From assembly GCA_964639445.1 (NCBI GenBank), contig CAZXDA010000032.1, forward strand, positions 1 to 7,288: a DNA stretch of 7,288 bases. Reading direction: 5' to 3'. Position numbers and translations under genes: made by a program. This stretch comes from 2-01-FULL-49-22 sp964639445. Lineage in GTDB: Bacteria; Patescibacteriota; Saccharimonadia; Saccharimonadales; UBA10212. This document shows positions 1-4,334 of this stretch, piece by piece (the stretch's first letter is position 1; every line of letters starts with the position of its first letter). The notes under the pieces are model-generated. The model did no database searches. It saw nothing but the letters and a program-made list of their open reading frames with translations, and had not been told where the DNA came from.

Positions 1-1
1 A

Positions 2-181
2 GGTAAGATGTTCGAGAATGAAGAGGTGCAGGGAAAGCTGTTTTTTCACTGTCGGGCAATGGAACTATATGCCCAACCAATAAGCCGGCCGCCAGAAGAG
101 GCGATCGGCGACCAAGATCTAGGTATGACGCTAGGCGAACTAGCAGTCTCCCCTGAAGATCTGAGCAGTGAAACACCATAG
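2..181 (+). CDS. 3' end of an unrecognised protein gene (5' truncated by window)
   Basis: An open frame enters from the left edge and gives 59 residues before a TAG stop. The visible C-terminus starts around KMFENEEVQGKLFFHCRAME, is rich in Glu and Asp, and ends in an acidic, Pro/Ser-containing tail (SPEDLSSETP) that looks disordered. There is no membrane segment and no motif I can assign to a family, so no function is given. It lies upstream of tRNA-His on the same strand, and the tRNA has its own promoter-like element just after this stop. No intrinsic terminator is visible in the 36 nt before the tRNA. The alternative is a chance open frame; an intact frame of this length with bacterial-looking composition directly at the edge makes a real gene end more likely. 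Confidence 0.6.
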   Translation, partial: GKMFENEEVQGKLFFHCRAMELYAQPISRPPEEAIGDQDLGMTLGELAVSPEDLSSETP

Positions 182-198
182 TCTAATCTGTTAATCAA

Positions 199-207
199 TG
201 GTATAAT
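199..207 (+). promoter_or_regulatory. Extended -10 promoter of tRNA-His
   Basis: TGG followed by a perfect TATAAT (202-207) lies 10 nt upstream of the tRNA-His G-1, so transcription would start at about 213-214. No good -35 hexamer sits 16-18 bp upstream, as expected where a TGN extended -10 compensates. The same TGGTATAAT string precedes the tRNA-Pro pair on the other strand. Confidence 0.7.
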
Positions 208-217
208 TTGCCAGCGC

Positions 218-295
218 GGCGGACGTAGCTCAGTTGGTTAGAGCGACGGGTTGTGGTCCCGTAGGTCGTGGGTTCGAGACCCATCGTTCGCCCCA
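218..295 (+). tRNA. tRNA-His (anticodon GTG)
   Basis: Full cloverleaf seen by eye. Acceptor GCGGACG (219-225) pairs with CGTTCGC (285-291) with one G-U pair. The D-arm is GCTC/GAGC, the anticodon stem is ACGGG/CCCGT around loop TTGTGGT, and the T-arm has loop TTCGAGA. The anticodon GTG is at 253-255. The His-specific extra G-1 (218) is encoded and faces C73 (292), the identity pair read by histidyl-tRNA synthetase. CCA is encoded at 293-295. It has its own extended -10 promoter. The next coding sequence starts 6 nt after the CCA, so the two are probably transcribed together and separated by tRNA 3' processing. Confidence 0.97.
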
Positions 296-301
296 AATTC
301 T

Positions 302-847
302 ATGCAAAGAGATAAAAGACAGATTAATCCTTTTGCTTGGCCAATTGGTATGGGCGGCCGGCGACCTCAAAGCGAGGAAGAATATAACCGTTTTGTTTTA
401 CAAACGGTACAGCCTGGTTTAGCTGGACTAATGGACGGCTCGGTCTCCACTTTGGCGCCAATTTTTGCCGTGGCCTTTGCTACGCATCAACCGCATTATG
501 CTTTCGTTACTGGAATAGCTGCTGCCGTTGGCGCCGGTATTAGTATGGCCTTTGCTGAGGCTTTAAGCGATACCGGCGAGCTAACCGGACGTGGCCGCCC
601 GCTGCGGCGCGGAATCATTATCGGCTTAATGACCTTTATTGGCGGTATTTTTCATACCATTCCTTTTTTGGTGTCCAACATTAATCTAGCCCTAACCATT
701 GCCTACTTGGTTGTCGGTTTAGAATTAGTAACCATTGCTTTTATCAGATATAGATATTTCCAGATGAAATTTTGGATATCAGTGCTGCAGGTTATTGTAG
801 GCGGCGGTTTGGTTTTTGCCGCCGGCATTTTAATCGGCAAGGCTTAG
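302..847 (+). CDS. VIT1/CCC1-family membrane transporter (short, about 181 aa)
   Basis: Probable metal (Fe2+/Mn2+-type) transporter of the vacuolar iron transporter family, resembling the membrane part of ferritin-like-VIT (MbfA-type) proteins but without the ferritin-like domain. Visible features are PGLAGLMDGSVSTL (residues 38-51, with the conserved Asp45), then GAGISMAFAEALSD (77-90, with family Met82 and Glu86), then TGRGRP and three further hydrophobic spans at about 102-124, 128-147 and 157-179, giving about five membrane segments. Start: ATG at 302 is the first in-frame ATG outside the tRNA; an in-frame ATG at 251 lies inside the tRNA-His anticodon stem-loop and is discarded. There is no Shine-Dalgarno, and the start is 6 nt after the tRNA CCA. 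The stop lies 1 nt from the stop of the convergent kinase-like gene. Family assignment is from remembered motifs; the transported metal is not shown by the sequence. Confidence 0.85.
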   Translation: MQRDKRQINPFAWPIGMGGRRPQSEEEYNRFVLQTVQPGLAGLMDGSVSTLAPIFAVAFATHQPHYAFVTGIAAAVGAGISMAFAEALSDTGELTGRGRPLRRGIIIGLMTFIGGIFHTIPFLVSNINLALTIAYLVVGLELVTIAFIRYRYFQMKFWISVLQVIVGGGLVFAAGILIGKA

Positions 848-848
848 A

Positions 849-1493
849 TTATCTAGCCAGGTTCAGCACAGCTAGGGTTACTAGCGGCAAAATTAGATTA
901 TCTACACCCGCTACCGAAATATTTTCGGCAGCAGTAATGATTGGCGGCAGTATTATAAGTAGAACAACATAGTTTGAAAAATCGATTGTATTATGTGCAA
1001 ATAAGAGCCCTGCGCCCAAAATAATAAGCGAGGAAAACCACATGGTCATGGAACCAATAACCGATTTAGTCTGATGAAAAACCCTATATTGCCAATTTCT
1101 GCCGTATCTTTGCCCGACAACGTTAGCCAACCCATCGCCGATTGCCATAATTAGTATGGCTATCGCAAAAAAGACTTTCTGATGCGTTATAAGAGCGCTA
1201 CAAATTATCGACAAGGCATAGAAGATGTGCCCGTTAGTATCACGATTTAGCCTGGAATGGAAATCAATAATTTTAAGTCTTTGGTTTATGAAGGCAACTA
1301 GCAGCATCGCCACACCTAGCCATACAATGGCCGACCAGCTCATAATCCATGGCCAAAAGGCTATAAAACTACCAACTGTAATATGGACGAATTGTCTTTG
1401 AGGATCACCACGCAGCTTTTTACGGCGCCCCAGAAGCTCACTTATAACAAGTAGAGTAAATACTCCAACCAGCGCCGCAACGATCGCAAGCAT
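849..1493 (-). CDS. Polyprenol/dolichol/phytol kinase-like membrane protein
   Basis: 214-residue multi-pass membrane protein of the CTP-dependent lipid kinase group (SEC59 dolichol kinase, VTE5/VTE6, bacterial diacylglycerol/polyprenol kinase family). The group's landmarks are visible: RQFVHI (33-38) near the N-terminus, IGDGLANVVGQRYG (118-131) with the acidic Asp120, KSVIGS (143-148), and AENISVAGVDNLILPL (189-204), within about seven hydrophobic segments. The likely role is phosphorylation of a polyprenol or similar lipid alcohol at the cell membrane; the substrate is inferred only. The ATG is 22 nt downstream of the tRNA-Pro(CGG) CCA with no Shine-Dalgarno, and a short hairpin lies just before it. 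It is probably read through from the tRNA-Pro transcript or from a weak TACAAT at 1501-1506. It is the last gene of the leftward series and ends 1 nt from the convergent VIT gene. Confidence 0.82.
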   Translation of the reverse strand: MLAIVAALVGVFTLLVISELLGRRKKLRGDPQRQFVHITVGSFIAFWPWIMSWSAIVWLGVAMLLVAFINQRLKIIDFHSRLNRDTNGHIFYALSIICSALITHQKVFFAIAILIMAIGDGLANVVGQRYGRNWQYRVFHQTKSVIGSMTMWFSSLIILGAGLLFAHNTIDFSNYVVLLIILPPIITAAENISVAGVDNLILPLVTLAVLNLAR

Positions 1494-1495
1494 TA

Positions 1496-1510
1496 GCGCT
1501 ATTGTAGCGC
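1496..1510 (-). other. Small hairpin between tRNA-Pro and kinase start
   Basis: On the - strand GCGCTA, CAA, TAGCGC form a perfect 6-bp stem with a 3-nt loop, ending 2 nt before the ATG of the kinase-like gene and 5 nt after the tRNA CCA. No U-run follows, so it is not a standard terminator. It also contains a TACAAT that could act as a -10, which would make the message nearly leaderless. Either role is inference. Confidence 0.4.
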
Positions 1511-1515
1511 AGTCT

Positions 1516-1592
1516 TGGTCGGGGATGCCAGATTTGAACTGGCGACCTCACCGCCCCGAACGGTGCGCGCTACCGGGCTGCGCCAATCCCCG
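1516..1592 (-). tRNA. tRNA-Pro (anticodon CGG)
   Basis: Reads CCG codons. On the - strand the acceptor CGGGGAT pairs with ATCCCCG, discriminator A is at 1519 and CCA is encoded at 1516-1518. The anticodon stem CACCG/CGGTG holds loop TTCGGGG with anticodon CGG at 1558-1556. The D-loop has the normal GG and the T-loop TTCAAAT has the normal C56. The 5' C1 of the acceptor is typical of bacterial tRNA-Pro. It lies 11 nt downstream of tRNA-Pro(TGG), with a T-rich spacer, and has no separate convincing promoter, so the two are probably one transcript. Confidence 0.97.
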
Positions 1593-1603
1593 CTTATAAA
1601 AAA

Positions 1604-1679
1604 TGGTCGGGGTGGCCGGACTTAAACCGGCGACCTCTGCGTCCCAAACGCAGCGCGCTATCAACTGCGCCACACCCCG
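1604..1679 (-). tRNA. tRNA-Pro (anticodon TGG) with an A19/T56 change
   Basis: Reads CCA and other CCN codons. On the - strand the acceptor CGGGGTG pairs perfectly with CACCCCG, discriminator A is at 1607 and CCA is encoded at 1604-1606. The anticodon stem CTGCG/CGCAG holds loop TTTGGGA with anticodon TGG. Odd points: the D-loop reads AGTTGATA, so position 19 is A instead of G, and the T-loop reads TTTAAGT, so position 56 is T instead of C. The two bases normally form the G19-C56 elbow pair and here would form A19-U56. All stems are intact, so this looks like a working gene. It is first in the two-tRNA unit, with an extended -10 promoter 11 nt upstream. Confidence 0.96.
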
Positions 1680-1690
1680 TAACAGAGGTG

Positions 1691-1699
1691 ATTATACCA
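1691..1699 (-). promoter_or_regulatory. Extended -10 promoter of the tRNA-Pro pair
   Basis: On the - strand TGG (1699-1697) precedes a perfect TATAAT (1696-1691); the expected start is near 1684, a few nt before the tRNA at 1679. The -35 region is poor. The 9-bp direct repeats AACAGAGGT at 1681-1689 and 1703-1711 flank the -10. The promoter sits only 18 nt past the rny stop, so rny read-through could also reach the tRNAs. Confidence 0.7.
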
Positions 1700-1716
1700 G
1701 CAAACAGAGGTAATTG

Positions 1717-3243
1717 CTACTTCGCATACTCTATTGCCCTAGTTTCGCGGATAACGTTCACCTTGATAGTGCCTGGGTACTGCATAGTTGATTCGATTTT
1801 GTTGGCTACATCTCGGGCTAATTTAATAGCCTGTAAGTCGTTAATCTCTTGTGGGTAAACAAAGACTCTTACTTCGCGACCGGCACTGATGGCATAGGCT
1901 TTTTCAACGCCTGGGAAGCCGGTGGCGGTATTTTCCAAATCGCGCATACGCTCAACAAAGCCCTCAGCGCTGATATTACGGGCGCCCGGTCGGGCACCGG
2001 AAATAGCATCGCAAACGCGGACGATTAGAGCCTCCAGAGTGGTGGCTTCCATGTCGTCGTGATGAGCCTCAGCGGCATGGGCCACTTCTTCCGACGCACC
2101 ATACTTGCGTAAAATCTCTCCACTGATGTGATGATGCTTACCTTCAACTTTATGACTTAAAGCTTTACCGATATCGTGAACCAGCGCAGCGTATTTGGCT
2201 GTCTTCACATTGGCTCCCAACTCTTCGGCCAGCACGCCGGCCAGATGCGCCATTTCAACTGAATGCTTAAGCACATTTTGGCCGTAACTGGTACGGTATT
2301 TAAGCTCACCGAGCAGCTGTAAAATTTCTTTAGGAACTCCCACTAAGCCGACTTCGCGGGCGGCATCTTCACCGGCCCGCATCACCTCTTTTTGGACTTG
2401 CTTTTGGGCTTTTTCAACTACTTCTTCAATTCGCGCCGGATGTACTCGGCCGTCTTTAAGCAGCATCTCTAGTGCTTGGCGGGCCACTTCGCGCCGCACC
2501 GGATCAAAGCTGGAGAGTACCACCATGCCCGGCGTTTCATCTACTAAAATATCCACGCCGGTTGCTCGTTGCAGAGCCTGAATGTTACGACCTTCTTTAC
2601 CAATAATACGGCCCTTCATTTCTTCGTCTTCGAGCTTAACGGCCGAAACGGTGCGTTCGGCCGTAACCTCGGAAGCCATTCGTTCCATAGTGGAAACCAA
2701 AATGGTCGAAGCCTGCTCTTCGGCATTTTCTTTAGCATCGTCCTGGATTTTTTTAATCAAGCCTTCCAGATCGTGACGAGTATCGCGCTCGGTCATTTGC
2801 ATCAGTTTTTCCGTAGCTTCGGCCTTGCTAAGTTTAGCAATTTTCTCTAATTTGTCTTGCTGCTTAGCGCGGATTTCACGAATCTCGTTTTTTAGCGCTT
2901 CGACCTCATCTTCAGCTTTACGTAGATCTTGTGAGCGTTTATCAAGCTCATCAAGCTTTTTATCTAAGGCTTCTTGTCGTTCAAGTAGTCGTTGTTCTAA
3001 ATCCTTAAGTTCAGTTCGGCGTTTTTGCTCGTCCTTGCGAGCCTCGTCAACTCTTTTGTCAGCCTCTTCCTGAGCTTTCCTAACCAGTTCTTCGGCCTCT
3101 TTTTTGGCCTTTTCTAATTCTTTTTTAGCTTCAGCTCTGGCTTTCTGTTCGGCCTTACCTGCATAGCGCCGCATAGCATATGCACCACCGCCACCACCAA
3201 CTAGAAGACCGGCTATTGCCAGCACAATAGTAAGTACTATCAT
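1717..3243 (-). CDS. rny: Ribonuclease Y
   Basis: Membrane-anchored endoribonuclease that starts mRNA decay in many bacteria lacking RNase E. The 508 residues match the usual length and domain order: an N-terminal membrane anchor (about 1-22, IVLTIVLAIAGLLVGGGGG), a long highly charged coiled coil (about 25-190, Lys/Glu/Arg/Ala rich), a KH RNA-binding domain with the loop GRIIGKEGRN (211-220), and an HD phosphohydrolase domain with metal-site residues His327, His356-Asp357 (VHDIGKA), the KHHHISGE stretch (369-376) and the HH of AEAHHDD (394-395), ending in the usual RNase Y C-terminal region (TMQYPGTIKVNVIRE). Start: ATG at 3243 has a strong Shine-Dalgarno AAGGAGG 4 nt upstream, the best in the window. 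A 150-nt gap separates it from tsaB upstream, with a possible promoter of its own. All key residues are present. Confidence 0.98.
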   Translation of the reverse strand: MIVLTIVLAIAGLLVGGGGGAYAMRRYAGKAEQKARAEAKKELEKAKKEAEELVRKAQEEADKRVDEARKDEQKRRTELKDLEQRLLERQEALDKKLDELDKRSQDLRKAEDEVEALKNEIREIRAKQQDKLEKIAKLSKAEATEKLMQMTERDTRHDLEGLIKKIQDDAKENAEEQASTILVSTMERMASEVTAERTVSAVKLEDEEMKGRIIGKEGRNIQALQRATGVDILVDETPGMVVLSSFDPVRREVARQALEMLLKDGRVHPARIEEVVEKAQKQVQKEVMRAGEDAAREVGLVGVPKEILQLLGELKYRTSYGQNVLKHSVEMAHLAGVLAEELGANVKTAKYAALVHDIGKALSHKVEGKHHHISGEILRKYGASEEVAHAAEAHHDDMEATTLEALIVRVCDAISGARPGARNISAEGFVERMRDLENTATGFPGVEKAYAISAGREVRVFVYPQEINDLQAIKLARDVANKIESTMQYPGTIKVNVIRETRAIEYAK

Positions 3244-3247
3244 TTGT

Positions 3248-3254
3248 CCTCCTT
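3248..3254 (-). promoter_or_regulatory. Strong ribosome binding site of rny
   Basis: AAGGAGG on the - strand, followed by ACAA and then ATG. It is the only near-perfect anti-SD match before a gene here and fixes the rny start. Several neighbouring genes lack any such site, so start signals are mixed in this genome. Confidence 0.85.
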
Positions 3255-3379
3255 AGGACCTAATGCGCCAGATATTCAAACGATCACTATCACTTCTTTA
3301 GTCTGATATCTCACGCCTGTGGTTCAACAATTATTTGATCTAGAAATTAGGATCCAAAACTCACTCAAATCCTGAAAAT

Positions 3380-3388
3380 AATATACCA
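3380..3388 (-). promoter_or_regulatory. Possible extended -10 promoter of rny
   Basis: TGG (3388-3386) followed by TATATT (3385-3380), one base from TATAAT, just after the tsaB stop. Transcription from here would give a 5' leader of about 130 nt before rny. The -35 is weak. It matches the TGGTATAAT layout of both tRNA promoters. Apart from this element, the 150-nt gap (3244-3393) shows no gene, no clear terminator and no riboswitch I can recognise. Confidence 0.45.
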
Positions 3389-3393
3389 CGAAA

Positions 3394-3786
3394 TTATTTT
3401 TTTGGCTTTGTGGTTTTGGCTGGAGCGCCGTATTTGGGGATGGCTATCTTGTCGCTTTTACCAGCCAATAAGTCTTTTATGCCTTTTTGCAGCCAGTCGT
3501 CGCCCGATCGGGCGACGACTGGAATATTCAGAGAACAAGCAAGGGCATTAGCCACGCTTAAGCCGATCCGTAGCCCCGTAAAGCTACCCGGTCCCTTAAA
3601 ACAAACCATGCCTTCAATATCCTCTAATGAAATACTTAACATGTTAAGTATTTCATTGATTTTTATGTGAATGGTACTGGCTAGCTCTCTATGCGCCTTC
3701 CATTTAAGCTCTGCAAGTTGCTTCTGATCCTCATATAAATAAAGCTCCGCCTCTTCCTTGTCTGTCCTGACAACTAAAATTACCAT
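3394..3786 (-). CDS. tsaB: TsaB-like t6A synthesis protein (short form)
   Basis: TsaB is the non-catalytic partner of TsaD, forming with TsaE the complex that adds threonylcarbamoyl to A37 of ANN-decoding tRNAs. The diagnostic stretch KGPGSFTGLRIGLSVANALA (64-83) is present, followed by IPVV (88-91). At 130 residues it is much shorter than the roughly 230 aa of E. coli-type TsaB: it keeps the first ASKHA lobe and then ends in a Lys-rich tail (GAPAKTTKPKK). The N-terminal strand is ILVVRT rather than the usual IDTS. It starts 20 nt after the tsaE stop, so is probably co-transcribed; the Shine-Dalgarno is weak. Residues 44-54 and exactly 89-98 are encoded by perfect palindromes. Truncation relative to the family is either lineage-typical or reflects loss of the second lobe. 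Confidence 0.9.
   Translation of the reverse strand: MVILVVRTDKEEAELYLYEDQKQLAELKWKAHRELASTIHIKINEILNMLSISLEDIEGMVCFKGPGSFTGLRIGLSVANALACSLNIPVVARSGDDWLQKGIKDLLAGKSDKIAIPKYGAPAKTTKPKK
3493..3522. repeat. Perfect 30-bp palindrome inside tsaB
   Basis: Arm CCAGTCGTCGCCCGA (3493-3507) is followed without spacer by its exact reverse complement (3508-3522). It is GC-rich and covers ten whole tsaB codons, Pro89 to Trp98. In RNA it would form a very stable hairpin with a GAUC loop. Confidence 0.97.
3626..3657. repeat. Perfect 32-bp palindrome inside tsaB
   Basis: Arm AATGAAATACTTAACA (3626-3641) is followed without spacer by its exact reverse complement (3642-3657). It is AT-rich, unlike the other palindrome 103 bp away. 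It encodes Asn44 to Ser53 plus two bases of Leu54. Reading the opposite strand gives the same peptide, NEILNMLSISL. Confidence 0.97.
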
Positions 3787-3806
3787 TGTCTACTTCATCT
3801 CTTTTG

Positions 3807-3860
3807 TCATCCTGAACTCGTTTCAGGATCCAGACTGGATTCCGGCTTTCGCCGGAATGA
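3807..3860. repeat. Two-hairpin dispersed repeat at the tsaE 3' end
   Basis: Two perfect inverted repeats lie side by side: ATCCTGAA, CTCGT, TTCAGGAT (3809-3829) and ATTCCGGC, TTTC, GCCGGAAT (3839-3858). Both are of types I recognise as widespread short intergenic repeats in many bacteria; when translated they give the familiar peptide FRRKPES followed by LDPE. Here the repeat is in frame with tsaE and supplies its stop codon. It could also act as an mRNA-stabilising or attenuating double hairpin between tsaE and tsaB. Confidence 0.85.
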
Positions 3861-4334
3861 CAGCCATGAGTTTTCTAGTTTCTGGATCAAATCCGCCCAG
3901 CTTTCCGGATAAATAAACGTGATTTGGCGCTCATCAGTAGTGGTAGCTATTGGTTTAAATTCAATAACTATCCGACTATTTGGCAAAACATCTTCGACGA
4001 CATCGCCCCATTCTACAACTGTGATGGTCTTATTATTTTCCAGTGACTCGGCCAATTCATCAGCCATAATGCCGGCTTCTTTTAACCGATAAAAATCAAA
4101 GTGCGAAATCATAACACCATCTCTTGACCTATAAATTTGGTTCAAAGTAAAACTCGGGCTGGTTACGGTATCATCACTGCCTGCGCCGCGCGCCAGCCCC
4201 TTCACAAATGTGGTCTTGCCGCCGCCAAGGTCAGACCGTAACTCGAGAACTATCGGTGGCCTCAGCAACTTGCCCAGCAGTTCGCCTAGCCGCTCGGTGG
4301 CGACGGAGCTGGTAGAGACGGTTTGCCAAGTCAT
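3807..4334 (-). CDS. tsaE: TsaE, ATPase of the t6A tRNA modification complex
   Basis: P-loop ATPase that drives the TsaB-TsaD complex in t6A37 synthesis. Counting from ATG 4334, the landmarks are the P-loop SDLGGGKTTF (34-43), TSPSFTLNQIY (58-68), HFDFYRL (78-84) and VVEWGDVVEDVLP (106-118). The first P-loop Gly, normally in GDLGAGKT, is Ser here. Start choice: ATG 4334 puts 33 residues before the P-loop, as in E. coli TsaE; ATG 4346, ATG 4355 and TTG 4385 are in-frame alternatives. None has a Shine-Dalgarno. The start lies inside the upstream LTD gene, overlapping it by about 104 bp in another frame. The last 16 or so residues (from FRRKPES) are encoded by a dispersed repeat and are not part of the family fold. 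tsaB follows 20 nt downstream. Confidence 0.95.
   Translation of the reverse strand: MTWQTVSTSSVATERLGELLGKLLRPPIVLELRSDLGGGKTTFVKGLARGAGSDDTVTSPSFTLNQIYRSRDGVMISHFDFYRLKEAGIMADELAESLENNKTITVVEWGDVVEDVLPNSRIVIEFKPIATTTDERQITFIYPESWADLIQKLENSWLSFRRKPESSLDPETSSG

Noticed and set aside
251..301. Start of the VIT gene at ATG 251
   Set aside because: This ATG is read inside the tRNA-His anticodon region; the extra 17 residues would be encoded by the tRNA. ATG 302 is just past the CCA.
2569..3073. Several + strand open frames opposite rny
   Set aside because: They are Ser/Phe-rich shadows of the Lys/Glu-rich coiled-coil coding sequence with no start signals.
3244..3393. Riboswitch or autoregulatory RNA in the rny leader
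   Set aside because: I looked for long-range stems or known conserved motifs and saw only short AT-rich dyads around GATC sites; not enough to call.
3410..3670. Open frame on + opposite tsaB
   Set aside because: It is a shadow; it shares the peptide NEILNMLSISL with TsaB only because that DNA is a perfect palindrome.
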